Source: Actinomycetota bacterium
Lineage (GTDB): Bacteria; Actinomycetota; Thermoleophilia; Gaiellales; F1-60-MAGs149
Length of the DNA stretch: 50,624 nucleotides
NCBI GenBank assembly: GCA_009885805.1
Contig: VFJZ01000084.1
Coordinates: 1-50,624 of the forward strand
Direction of reading: 5' to 3'
In this document: positions 30,934 through 38,904 of the stretch, in pieces
How the letters are laid out: every line of letters starts with the position of its first letter
Position numbering within the stretch: the stretch's first letter is position 1
Made by a program: the position numbers and the translations under genes
The notes under the pieces: model-generated
Databases searched by the model: none
The model's input: only the letters and a program-made list of their open reading frames with translations
What the model was told of the DNA's origin: nothing

Positions 30934-31841
30934 CAGACGACGTCGGCATCCTCCCGACCAGAAGGCTGGTCGCGTTCCTCGCCGTGCTCGAGCACGGCAG
31001 CGTGTCCCGGGCGGCCGAACGCCTCGGCGTCCGCCAGCCGACGGTCTCGCAACTGATCAGGGCGCTCGAACGGGACGTCGGCACCGCCCTGTTCGTCCGC
31101 GGCGCCGGGGCGCTGCGCCCGACGCCCGCCGGCACCGCCCTGGCGCCGCACGCGGCGCGACTCCTGCGCGCCGTCGAGGAGGCGGGCGAGGCCGTCAGCC
31201 GGGCCGAACGCGACGCGCGCCGTCATCTCGCGATCGCCGCGGGCGAAGCGCTGGCGACGCACGTCCTACCGCCGGCGGTAGCGCAGTTGCGCGAGCGCCT
31301 GCCGGGCCTGACGGTCGAGTTCGTCGTCGGCGACGAGGCGAGGGTCGTCGAGGCACTGCGGTCGAGCGAGGTCGACGCCGCGCTGCTGACCGACCGGACC
31401 GAGGCACGCGATCTTGACATGCACGACTACGCTCCCGGCCGGCTGGTGCTGATCGCCGATCCCGGGCATCGCCTCGCCACCCGTCCGCGCGTGACGCTGC
31501 GCGACCTCCGTGACGAGTTCCTGATCGTCCGCGACGCCGGCACGGTGAACCGGCGCGAGTTGGAGCAGTTGCTGTCGGCCGCGTCGATCACGCCGCGCGG
31601 GCGACTCGTCGCGTCGAGCCTCGAGGCGGTGAAGCGCTGCGTGGAGTCCGGACTCGGTGTGACGCTGGTGCCCGGCATCGCCGTCGGTCGCGAGCTTCGC
31701 GAGGGCAGCCTGATCGCCCTGCCCCTGGAGACCGACGGCCTCGACTACCGCTTCGTGCTCGCGACGCGGCGAGGCGAGGCGCCGCCGCCGCCGGTCAGCG
31801 CGCTGCTCGAGATCCTGGGGGGTAACGCGCCAGGCGATTGA
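30930..31841 (+). CDS. LysR-family transcriptional regulator
   Basis: 303 aa. The N-terminal winged helix-turn-helix is typical: RRLVAFLAVLEHGSVSRAAE, RLGVRQPTVSQLIRALERDV, GTALFVR. The C-terminal two-lobed effector domain contains LPGLTVEFVVGDEARVVEAL, EVDAALLTDR and the hinge region KRCVESGLGVTLVPGIAVG. It is divergent from the MFS transporter and upstream of the FAD oxidoreductase (31923), so either could be its target. The effector is unknown. Confidence 0.92.
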   Translation: MADDVGILPTRRLVAFLAVLEHGSVSRAAERLGVRQPTVSQLIRALERDVGTALFVRGAGALRPTPAGTALAPHAARLLRAVEEAGEAVSRAERDARRHLAIAAGEALATHVLPPAVAQLRERLPGLTVEFVVGDEARVVEALRSSEVDAALLTDRTEARDLDMHDYAPGRLVLIADPGHRLATRPRVTLRDLRDEFLIVRDAGTVNRRELEQLLSAASITPRGRLVASSLEAVKRCVESGLGVTLVPGIAVGRELREGSLIALPLETDGLDYRFVLATRRGEAPPPPVSALLEILGGNAPGD

Positions 31842-31866
31842 CCCCGACCGCCGGTTCGCGTATCCT
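31838..31866 (+). promoter_or_regulatory. Promoter of the FAD oxidoreductase gene
   Basis: TTGACC (31838-31843) and TATCCT (31861-31866) with exactly 17 bases between them form a convincing housekeeping-type promoter. The -35 box overlaps the end of the LysR gene. Transcription should start near 31873, placing the inverted repeat at 31891-31907 just downstream. Confidence 0.6.
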
Positions 31867-31890
31867 CCGCCCGACAGCACCGGCAATACT

Positions 31891-31907
31891 ATTGCCTCTA
31901 TGGCAAT
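31891..31907. promoter_or_regulatory. Operator-like inverted repeat ATTGCC-N5-GGCAAT
   Basis: A perfect 6-bp inverted repeat with a 5-base spacer lies about 20-35 bases after the predicted transcription start of the FAD oxidoreductase gene and before its AAGGAG. That position suits a repressor roadblock. The left half is part of ATACTATTGCC, nearly repeated as ATACTGTTGCC at 42217-42227 before the acyl-CoA dehydrogenase-like gene. Candidate regulators nearby are the LysR, IclR and PucR-like proteins. Confidence 0.45.
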
Positions 31908-31922
31908 TCAAGGAGATTGAAC

Positions 31923-33233
31923 ATGGATCTGCCGAAGAGCGCCCGCTTCCTCGTCATCGGCGCCGGCGTGCACGGCCTCTCCACCGCCTATCACCTTGCG
32001 TGCGAGCTGAAGGCGCGCGGCGAGGGTTCGGGCGCTGACATCCTCCTCGTCGACAAGGCCGGGATCGCCGCCGGCGCCTCCGGCATCGCCTGCGGCGTCG
32101 TGCGCAACAACTACTACCAGCCCGCGATGTCGGAGCTGATGGCGGCGAACGTCGAGGTCTGGGAGTCCGACCCCGCCGCCTACCACTACAACTCGGTCGG
32201 CTACATGGCGCTCGGCCCGACCGCGCAGGAGTCCGATCTCACGGAGGTCGCTGAGCGCCAGGAGCAGATCGGCTACGCGAACACGCTGATCACGGGCGAG
32301 GCGGCGTGCACCGCGTACATGAAGGATCTCTTCCCGGACTGGCGTGCACAGGGAATCACGGTCGTCCTGCACGAGCATCGCGGCGGGTTCGCCTTCAACA
32401 TCGCCTCGATGCACGGCATTGCCGGCAAGGCAAAAGCCGAGGGTGTGCGGATCGCCGAGGACGTGCGCGTCACCGGGTTCGAAATGGACGGCGCCGGCGC
32501 GGTGACGTCAGTGCGCACCAACCACGGGGACATCGACGTCGAACAGGTGATCGTCGGGGTCGGCCCGTGGGTGCCCGAGATCTGGGCGATGCTGGGATTG
32601 CCGCCGAAGATCGACGTCCGCACGCCTGCCGGCGAGGTGCACCGCGAGCGGGACATGTGGACGTACTGGTATCTGCAGGAGGGCGAGATCGCAGTCGATC
32701 CGCTGATGTTCGACCGGGCCGGTGGTGGAGCGCCGCCGGTAATCCACGTCGATACGGACGCTCCGCTGCGCAGTGACGACGGCCGCCTGATCACGGAGGA
32801 ACTGTGGGGCATCTACTACAAGCGTGACCGTCATGGCGTGCAGGGTGGGGCTGCGCCGCTCCCGATCGGTTCCGATTTCGACGTCGACCCGTACCCGACG
32901 GCGAGCGTCGAGCCCGCCTTCCCGGACATGTGGTGTGCGGCCCTGTCGCACTGCATGGGTCGCTTCGAGGGTTGCCGACCGCTGTACAAGGACGCCCGCT
33001 CAGGTGGCGCCGGCGCGTTCACCGCCGACAACTTCCCGGTGTTCGACTACATGCGGCCGAACGTGTACGTCATCGCCGACTCCAATCACGGCTACAAGAT
33101 GATCGGCGTCGGCAAGGAAGTCGCCCGCGTCGTGCTCGGCGAGCACTCGTCGCTGCTGTACCCGTTCCGGTTCGACCGTTTCGCGACCGGCGACCTGCAT
33201 CCGGTGTCGAACTCGCCCTACCCCTGGTCGTAG
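31923..33233 (+). CDS. FAD-dependent amine oxidoreductase (sarcosine oxidase/NMG dehydrogenase subunit-like)
   Basis: 436 aa starting at ATG 31923, with AAGGAG 7 bases upstream. The N-terminal FAD dinucleotide motif is FLVIGAGVHGLSTAYHLA. DKAGIAAGASGIACGVVRNN is typical of DAAO-fold amine oxidases such as SoxB and N-methylglutamate dehydrogenase subunit A. Near the C-terminus ADNFPVFDYMRPNVYVIADS and NHGYKMIGVGKEVARVVLGE complete the FAD site. The family oxidises secondary amines such as sarcosine. The partner subunits of heterotetrameric enzymes are not encoded nearby. Proximity to the glutamate-synthase-like and glutamine-synthetase-like genes suggests an amine or N-methylamino acid substrate. 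Confidence 0.87.
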   Translation: MDLPKSARFLVIGAGVHGLSTAYHLACELKARGEGSGADILLVDKAGIAAGASGIACGVVRNNYYQPAMSELMAANVEVWESDPAAYHYNSVGYMALGPTAQESDLTEVAERQEQIGYANTLITGEAACTAYMKDLFPDWRAQGITVVLHEHRGGFAFNIASMHGIAGKAKAEGVRIAEDVRVTGFEMDGAGAVTSVRTNHGDIDVEQVIVGVGPWVPEIWAMLGLPPKIDVRTPAGEVHRERDMWTYWYLQEGEIAVDPLMFDRAGGGAPPVIHVDTDAPLRSDDGRLITEELWGIYYKRDRHGVQGGAAPLPIGSDFDVDPYPTASVEPAFPDMWCAALSHCMGRFEGCRPLYKDARSGGAGAFTADNFPVFDYMRPNVYVIADSNHGYKMIGVGKEVARVVLGEHSSLLYPFRFDRFATGDLHPVSNSPYPWS

Positions 33234-33638
33234 CCGCGCGGTAACTCACTGCCGGGCCAGTCGAGGGCCGGCGTGCTGGCGTTCGCCGGCATCCGCCCCG
33301 GCTCGGCGGACTCGCCCGCCGTGTAGTGCGACACGGCCGGCCACGGCGCGAGCAGCAGGAGCAGGCGGGCCCCGCTCTCGGCGCGGACGCTGTGCCGCTC
33401 GCCCGGCTCGAACGTGACCAACGTCCCCGCGGCCGACACCGTCTGCGCGCCGGTGGTGATCGAGACGGAGCCGGCGATCACCTGCAGCACCGACTCGCTC
33501 CCGGACGGAGTGCTGGCCCAGTTCCTCGGCGTTGCGGAGGGCGATCACGACCGCCCGGCACTCGGCCGTCGAGACGGGGACACGCGGCTCACGCCGCCCG
33601 CCCGCGTCGACCGCTGGGAGGTGCCAGCGCTCGTTGAC
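33218..33638 (-). pseudogene. Frame-broken cupin gene
   Basis: Two frames read as one small cupin. The upstream part (ERWHLPAVDAGGRREPRV, AVVIALRNAEELGQHSVRER) is open from after a TAG at 33651-33653 to about 33490 and lacks any ATG/GTG/TTG at its expected beginning; GTC 33638 stands there. The downstream part from about 33490 continues the domain (VLQVIAGSVSITTGAQTVSA, FEPGERHSVRAESGARLLLL) and stops at 33218, overlapping the convergent FAD gene end by 16 bases. One extra base near GTCGGTG would explain the break. Standing alone, the C-terminal ORF (90 aa from GTG 33490) would be half a cupin barrel. Confidence 0.55.
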
Positions 33639-33768
33639 GGCAGCGTAGCGCTACGCGGCGCTGGCCGGATCGGCGCCGAGCGAAGAGCCCGAGCGTCTGG
33701 CGGAGGCAGCGCGGGGCACTCATCAGATTCAGGCTGTACCCGAACCCACCCGGCTCGCGATGACGAAC

Positions 33769-34146
33769 CTACGGACCGTCCGGGGTCGCGATGCGGTGCT
33801 CCAGCCGCTCTGTCTCGTCTGGGTCAGCCTCGGCCGGCAGCCAGTGGCTTCCGTTCGCCTGAACGAACTCGAGCAGCGACAGGAGCGCGGCACGCTTGTT
33901 CCCATCAACGAGCGGGTGGTTCTGACAGAGGTGCGCCACGAGGACGGCAGCCGTATCCACGAACCGCGGGTACGTCTCGACGTCATCGAACGCGGCGGCC
34001 GGCGCCGCACGTGCCGACTCGGCGAGTCCGGTCCGCGCGCTCCGCGCGAGAAGGCTCGCGTCCATCCCGGTGATCGCTTCAGCGATCGGACGGTACTCGG
34101 CGAGGGACACGTACCGGATCGCCGCCGCGTCGGTGCCCGCCAACAC
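33769..34146 (-). CDS. doc: Doc-type Fic-fold toxin
   Basis: 125 aa starting at GTG 34146, immediately after the antitoxin stop. The Fic active-site motif HPLVDGNKRAALLSLLEFVQ is present, with Leu in place of the usual Phe. RYVSLAEYRPIAEAITGMDA and FDDVETYPRFVDTAAVLVAH are typical of Doc. Doc toxins phosphorylate EF-Tu and arrest translation. The pair is embedded between the FAD oxidase and the regulator genes, suggesting insertion into the metabolic island. Confidence 0.87.
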   Translation of the reverse strand: MLAGTDAAAIRYVSLAEYRPIAEAITGMDASLLARSARTGLAESARAAPAAAFDDVETYPRFVDTAAVLVAHLCQNHPLVDGNKRAALLSLLEFVQANGSHWLPAEADPDETERLEHRIATPDGP

Positions 34147-34368
34147 CTACCGCGCAAGCCGCTCGAGGATCTCGCGCTGCTCCTCGAGGTTCCGCCGAAG
34201 GCGCTCCTGGAACGCCGAATCCGCACGCCGGGCACCGATGTGCGCATCGATCGCCGCCCGAACCGCATCGGAGACGGACACGCCGTCCGCAGCGGCGACA
34301 GCCGTGAGTGCCGCAGCCTGATCACGCTGCAGGCGGAGCGTCATCGCCTTCAGGTCGTCAGCGGACAT
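34147..34368 (-). CDS. Antitoxin of the Doc pair (ribbon-helix-helix-like)
   Basis: 73 aa from ATG 34368 (MSADDLKAMTLRLQRDQ); an in-frame GTG at 34434 would add 22 residues. The N-terminal strand plus two helices, MTLRLQRDQAAALTAVAAAD and GVSVSDAVRAAIDAHI, fit a CopG/Arc-like DNA-binding fold. The C-terminal helix rich in Arg/Glu (FQERLRRNLEEQREILERLA) would bind and neutralise the toxin. The stop TAG abuts the toxin GTG, so the two are cotranslated; autoregulation is expected. Confidence 0.75.
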   Translation of the reverse strand: MSADDLKAMTLRLQRDQAAALTAVAAADGVSVSDAVRAAIDAHIGARRADSAFQERLRRNLEEQREILERLAR

Positions 34369-34457
34369 CGGAGCCAGCCATCTTGGTATCGGAACATCAG
34401 ACGCACGACCATCCGACCCGAGCCGCCGAGTCACGTTCGGGCTGAACCCGATCCGGG

Positions 34458-36110
34458 CTAGGCCTCCAACCGCAGCAGCTTCAGAGCCATCTCGAGCGTC
34501 AGGGCGTCCTCGGTCTCGAGTTCGAGACCGAGGATCGACTCGATCCTGGCGAGCCGCTGCCGGAGCGTGTTCGGGTGAACGTACAGGGCCGCCGCCGTCG
34601 CGGCGATCCGGCCGCGCCGGCGCAGGTACTCCTCCAGCGTGCGGACGAGTTGAGAGCGATGTGCGCGGTCGTAGGCGAAGAGCGGGCGAAGCGCATCTCG
34701 GTGCCGGTCGCGCTCGCCCGGCTCGACGTCGAGCCGCAGAAGGTATTTGTACGGCCCGAGGTCCTCGTAGGACACCACGCGCGGCGGCCCGCCGAGCACG
34801 GCGACCCCACGCTCGGCCTGGGCGGCCTGGGCCAGGCCGACCTTGAGGGCCGCCGCGCCCTGGCAGATGGACGACAGCCCGATCGCCGCCTCCGCACCGA
34901 ACGATCGGACACGCTCCGCGACCTCGGCCGCGCCGGCCGGGGCGGGGACGAGCGCGCGCACCCGTGCATCGCCGCGGTCGGTGACGGCGCCACGGAAGGC
35001 GTCGGCGATCAGGGCTTCGAGGTCGTCCGGGCGGCCCGTCGTCGCCTGCAGGACGACCCGCGGCACGGCGAGGTCGATCCGGAGACGGCGGGCGAGCGAC
35101 TCGAGGGCGGCGGGATCGGCCGTCCGCTCGAACTCGTCGAACAGGTCCTTGGCCGCGTTGCGATCGGCGAGGCGTTCGAGCAGCTGGAGCTTCTTCACCG
35201 CCGTCGCCGCCTGGGCGGCGACGGTGGAGGCGAGGTCGCGGTGTTCGGCCAGGAACGGGCGGCCGTGGCGTCCGTGCACGACGAGCAGGCCGACCATCTC
35301 GCCGGAGACGTTGAGCGGCGCGTGCAGGATCGGCGCCGCCGAGCCGAAGGCGACGCCGACGTCGCGCAGGCCCAGCACGGCCGGCCCCACGCGCGCGGGC
35401 GCGAAGCCACGCAGCCGCAGTCGCTCCGTGTCCGGTTCGAGCAGGTACGTCTCGCAGGCCGCGGCATCGAGGAGCGGAACGGCGTGTTCCGCGAAGGCCG
35501 TGAGCAACGCGTCGGCGCTCGCCGCGGCCGCGATCACCTCGGACAGCGCGAACAGGCGCTCGAGGACGACGACCCGGCGTTTCGTGTCGGCGTGCAACTG
35601 CGCGTTCTCGATCGCGCCGGCGACGAGCGACGCGCTCGTCAGCAGGAAGTCCGCGTCGGACTGCGAGTAGGAGTGCGGCGCCACCGCATGCAGTGCGACG
35701 ACGCCGACCACACCGCCGAGTCGTCCGAGGAGCGGCACCGACACGATCGACTGGTACTTGTCCTCCTCGAACTCCTCGAACAGGTGCATGCGCGGGTCGA
35801 GGATCGCGTCCTGCGTGATGAAGACCGGCTCACGATGGGTGGCGACCCAGCCCGCGAGGCCCTCGCCCGGCGGGATGACGACCCTCCCGACGTGTTCGGC
35901 GTACTGCTCGGAGCAGGCCGACAACGTCATCGCGCCACGGGCGTCGGCGAGAAAGATGTAGCAGGCGTGGCAGACCGTCGCCTCCGTCAGCAGTGCGACG
36001 ATCGCCTTCAGAACGCGCTCGAGGTCGATCGACCCCGAGACCGTCTGGATGATCTCCTCCAGGAAGCGGCGATCCGCGGACGGCGAGGTGTACGGGATGT
36101 CGGGTGTCAC
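34458..36110 (-). CDS. GAF-domain PucR/CdaR-like transcriptional regulator
   Basis: 550 aa starting at GTG 36110. The N-terminal GAF domain (about 25-170) contains EATVCHACYIFLADARGAMT and VVIPPGEGLAGWVATHREPV. A second GAF-like region follows (about 200-330). The central part resembles the GGDEF-like domain of PucR proteins, and the C-terminal helix-turn-helix is diagnostic: LVRTLEEYLRRRGRIAATAA, ALYVHPNTLRQRLARIESIL. Such proteins activate purine, sugar-diacid or amine catabolic genes on sensing a small molecule. It is divergent from the IclR gene with 44 bases between starts. Confidence 0.87.
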   Translation of the reverse strand: MTPDIPYTSPSADRRFLEEIIQTVSGSIDLERVLKAIVALLTEATVCHACYIFLADARGAMTLSACSEQYAEHVGRVVIPPGEGLAGWVATHREPVFITQDAILDPRMHLFEEFEEDKYQSIVSVPLLGRLGGVVGVVALHAVAPHSYSQSDADFLLTSASLVAGAIENAQLHADTKRRVVVLERLFALSEVIAAAASADALLTAFAEHAVPLLDAAACETYLLEPDTERLRLRGFAPARVGPAVLGLRDVGVAFGSAAPILHAPLNVSGEMVGLLVVHGRHGRPFLAEHRDLASTVAAQAATAVKKLQLLERLADRNAAKDLFDEFERTADPAALESLARRLRIDLAVPRVVLQATTGRPDDLEALIADAFRGAVTDRGDARVRALVPAPAGAAEVAERVRSFGAEAAIGLSSICQGAAALKVGLAQAAQAERGVAVLGGPPRVVSYEDLGPYKYLLRLDVEPGERDRHRDALRPLFAYDRAHRSQLVRTLEEYLRRRGRIAATAAALYVHPNTLRQRLARIESILGLELETEDALTLEMALKLLRLEA

Positions 36111-36154
36111 GGGGCGTCTGGCCGGCTGGCAGAATGGCGCGGCACGACGAGACC

Positions 36155-36925
36155 ATGCCACGAACCAACAGCCCCGCGACCCGCCACCTCGCCGCCGTGC
36201 AGCGTGCGACGTCCGTCCTCGACGCACTCGGCGCCGGCGGGCGCGACCTCGGCACCGGCGAGATCGCGAGGGCGACCGCGATCAACCCGTCGACGGTGTC
36301 GCGGTTACTCGCGACGCTGACGGCGGCCGGCTACGTCGAGTACGTGCAGGAAACCGGCCGGTACCGCCTCGGTGTTCGCGTGATCCAACTCGCGCAGGGT
36401 GCGCTGAGCCGCCTCGACGTTCGCCAGGTCGCACGACCGCTGCTCGAACGGCTCGTCGAGGAGACCGGCGAGACGGCGACGCTGTCGCTGCCGGCGGAGC
36501 GTGACGCGATCACCGCGGACTTCGTGCCGGGCCGCGCGAGCGTGATCTCTGTCGCCCGCGTCGGGCGCCCGTCGATCCTGCACTGCACGGCGGTCGGCAA
36601 GGTCATGCTGGCCTTCGGCCCGCACGGGGCCGGGGAGTTGCCGCTCCCGCTGCCACGACTGACGGCGGCAACGATCACCGCTGTCGCCGAGTTGGAGCGG
36701 GCAATCGACGAGGCGCGTGTGCGCGGGTTCGCGACCGCCGCCGGGGAGCGCGAGTCGGACCTGAATGCTGTCGCCGCTCCGGTTCGCGACGGGCGGGGGC
36801 TCGTCGCGATCCTCGGGCTGCAGGGCCCGGCGAGCCGCTTCACGCCGGATCGTCTGGACGACGCTGCGCCGCCGCTGCTGCGGGCCGCCGCCGAGGTCGA
36901 GCGGGCACTCGGCCGCCCGGCGTAA
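36155..36925 (+). CDS. IclR-family transcriptional regulator
   Basis: 256 aa. The N-terminal winged helix (QRATSVLDALGAGGRDLGTG, INPSTVSRLLATLTAAGYVE) precedes the GAF-like effector domain with VGRPSILHCTAVGKVMLAFG and the family's RGFATAAGERESDLNAVAAP. ATG 36155 is chosen because homology begins just after it; ATG 36134 and an upstream GTG remain possible. Divergent from the PucR-like gene. The likely target is the adjacent amine/glutamate island, by context only. Confidence 0.9.
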   Translation: MPRTNSPATRHLAAVQRATSVLDALGAGGRDLGTGEIARATAINPSTVSRLLATLTAAGYVEYVQETGRYRLGVRVIQLAQGALSRLDVRQVARPLLERLVEETGETATLSLPAERDAITADFVPGRASVISVARVGRPSILHCTAVGKVMLAFGPHGAGELPLPLPRLTAATITAVAELERAIDEARVRGFATAAGERESDLNAVAAPVRDGRGLVAILGLQGPASRFTPDRLDDAAPPLLRAAAEVERALGRPA

Positions 36926-36928
36926 GCC

Positions 36929-36973
36929 GTGGCGTGGCGCTAAAGGTGCCGGGCACCTTTAGCGCCACGCCAC
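36929..36973. repeat. Long perfect palindrome between convergent genes
   Basis: Two 22-base arms (36929-36950 and 36952-36973) are perfectly complementary with a single G between them. The core reads GGCGCTAAAGGTGCC on the left arm and its complement on the right. It lies between the IclR stop and the end of the convergent 36981 gene, so it could act as a bidirectional terminator in RNA, although no U-tract follows. Its regularity also fits a REP-like intergenic palindrome. A related single arm occurs at 42081-42102. Confidence 0.75.
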
Positions 36974-36980
36974 CGGCGAT

Positions 36981-37436
36981 TCAGTGCGCCTTCGGTGCCC
37001 AGCCCTCGAGCACCGGGGCCTTCCAGTCCGTGCCGACGGTGTCGGAACCGTCCACCCACGAGCCGAGCTGCGGCTGCGGGAACTTGCAGTGGATCGGCTT
37101 CAGCTGCAGGCCGTACGAGTTCCCCGACTGCAGGTGCAGGAGCAGCACCTTGCGCGCGATCTCGTCGCGCACCGGCTTCTCCGCCGGCAGGGCGAAGTAG
37201 ATCTTCAGGAACGAGTTCGAGTAGCGGTCGAAGACGGCGGGAACGCCGTCCTCCTCCAGCAGCTCGATGTCCTCCAGCCAGTTGATGTCGGCACCCGGCG
37301 TTCCGGCGACGAGGTCGACGCCGGCGAGAAGGCTCGCGTCCTCCTGGTACGGGAAGCGCTTCCCCGACAGGTACTCCGAGTCGAGCCCGGTCGTCTTCTC
37401 GGGCTCGCTGTCGATGTGATGGATCGTCTCGGTCAT
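36981..37436 (-). CDS. Unrecognised 151-aa protein cotranscribed with glutamate-synthase-like genes
   Basis: The first ATG (37439) sits only 2 bases after AAGGAGG; the second (37436) has a better 5-base spacing and is preferred. The product is soluble and acidic, with no signal peptide or TM segment. Distinctive stretches are SEYLSGKRFPYQEDASLLAG, INWLEDIELLEEDGVPAVFD, RYSNSFLKIYFALPAEKPVR and a tryptophan-containing C-terminus (LGSWVDGSDTVGTDWKAPVL). No known domain was recognised. It is the last gene of a five-gene minus-strand operon and begins 11 bases after the FMN-domain gene, so it probably serves the same pathway, perhaps as a subunit or chaperone. Confidence 0.8.
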   Translation of the reverse strand: MTETIHHIDSEPEKTTGLDSEYLSGKRFPYQEDASLLAGVDLVAGTPGADINWLEDIELLEEDGVPAVFDRYSNSFLKIYFALPAEKPVRDEIARKVLLLHLQSGNSYGLQLKPIHCKFPQPQLGSWVDGSDTVGTDWKAPVLEGWAPKAH

Positions 37437-37447
37437 CATCGCCTCCT

Positions 37448-38893
37448 TCAGTCAGCCGCCTGCGGGAGGCGCTCGCCCGCAGGGTCGACGAGGTGCTGCT
37501 GGATCATCGACTCGATGCGCGCAAGCGTCTGCTGCTCGGTCACACCGGGGATGTAGTTCGTGCCCGCGAGCGGCACCTTCGCCATCGCCGCGGCCTCGAC
37601 GGTCAGCGCCGCGAGATCCTCCGGCTCCAGCGAGTGGATGTTGGTCTTGCCGCAGGCGCGGGCCAGCATCTGCACCTCGAGCGTGAGCGTGTGCAGGAAG
37701 TTGTAGACCCGCTCGGCGGCGTCCTCCACGACGAGGCGGCGGCGGAGTTCCGGATCCTGCGTCGTGATGCCGACCGGGCAGCGGCCGGTGTGGCAGTGGT
37801 AGCACTGACCGGCCGGGACGCCGACGGAACCCTCGTAGTCGGTGACGCCCGGGATCTCCTTGTTGCAGTTCAGCGCCATCAGCGCCGAATGCCCGATCGC
37901 GACCGCCTTCGCGCCGAGCGCGATCGCCTTCGCGACATCACCGCCGTTGCGGATACCGCCCGCGACGACGAGGTCGATCTCGTCGGCCAGGCCGACATCC
38001 TCCAGCGCCCGGCGCGCCTCCGGGATCGCCGCCATCAGCGGGATGCCGGTCTCCTCGGTGGCGATGTGCGGACCGGCGCCGGTGCCGCCCTCGGCACCAT
38101 CCAGGTAGATGATGTCGGGGCCGCACTTGGCTGCCATGCGAACGTCGTCGTAGACCCGCGACGCGCCGAGCTTCAGCTGGATCGGGATCTGGTAATCGGT
38201 CGCCTCGCGGACCTCCTGGATCTTCAGCGAGAGGTCGTCCGGGCCCAGCCAGTCGGGGTGCCGGGCCGGCGATCGCTGGTCGATACCGGCCGGCAGCGAA
38301 CGCATCTCCGCCACCTGCTCGGTCACCTTCTGACCCATCAGGTGCCCGCCGAGACCGACCTTGCAGCCCTGGCCGATGAAGAACTCGACCGCGTCGGCCA
38401 GCATCAGGTGGTGCGGGTTGAACCCGTACCGGGACTGGATGCACTGGTAGTACCACTTCGTCGAGTAGTCGCGCTCCGGCGGGATCATCCCGCCCTCGCC
38501 CGAGCAGGTCGCGCTGCCGGCCATCGAGGCGCCCTTCGCGAGCGCCATCTTCGCCTCGAGCGACAGCGCGCCGAACGACATGCCGGTGATGTAGACCGGG
38601 ATGTCGAGCTCGAGCGGCTTCTTCGCGAAGCGCGCGCCGAGCACGGTCTTCGTCTCGCACTTCTCCCGGTAGCCCTCGATCACGAAGCGCGTGAGGGTGC
38701 CCGGCAAGAAGACCAACTCGTCCCAGTGCGGGATCTTCTTGAAGACCGAGAACCCGCGCATCCGGTAGCGGCCGAGCTCGGCCTTCATGTGGATGTCGTT
38801 GATGACCTGGGGCGTGAAGATCTGCGAGCGCCCGAGGACGGTGTGCTGGCCGGGAGCGGTCTCGTCCGGCCGAGCGGTGCTGATTCGTGGCAT
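37448..38893 (-). CDS. Glutamate-synthase-like FMN/Fe-S subunit (GlxD/MgsC-like)
   Basis: 481 aa starting at ATG 38893, with GGAGGG 6 bases upstream. It corresponds to the FMN-binding and iron-sulfur domain of glutamate synthase as a free subunit. Markers are ITGMSFGALSLEAKMALAKG, TCSGEGGMIPPERDY, GQGCKVGLGGHLMGQKV, IIYLDGAEGGTGAGPHIATE, LVVAGGIRNGGDVAKAIALG, and the cluster cysteines in CYHCHTGRCPVGI. This subunit would receive ammonia from the amidotransferase and form glutamate or an N-substituted glutamate. It is encoded with separate GXGXG and amidotransferase genes, as in the Mgs and Glx gene sets. Confidence 0.9.
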   Translation of the reverse strand: MPRISTARPDETAPGQHTVLGRSQIFTPQVINDIHMKAELGRYRMRGFSVFKKIPHWDELVFLPGTLTRFVIEGYREKCETKTVLGARFAKKPLELDIPVYITGMSFGALSLEAKMALAKGASMAGSATCSGEGGMIPPERDYSTKWYYQCIQSRYGFNPHHLMLADAVEFFIGQGCKVGLGGHLMGQKVTEQVAEMRSLPAGIDQRSPARHPDWLGPDDLSLKIQEVREATDYQIPIQLKLGASRVYDDVRMAAKCGPDIIYLDGAEGGTGAGPHIATEETGIPLMAAIPEARRALEDVGLADEIDLVVAGGIRNGGDVAKAIALGAKAVAIGHSALMALNCNKEIPGVTDYEGSVGVPAGQCYHCHTGRCPVGITTQDPELRRRLVVEDAAERVYNFLHTLTLEVQMLARACGKTNIHSLEPEDLAALTVEAAAMAKVPLAGTNYIPGVTEQQTLARIESMIQQHLVDPAGERLPQAAD

Positions 38894-38904
38894 CCGCTTC
38901 CCTC

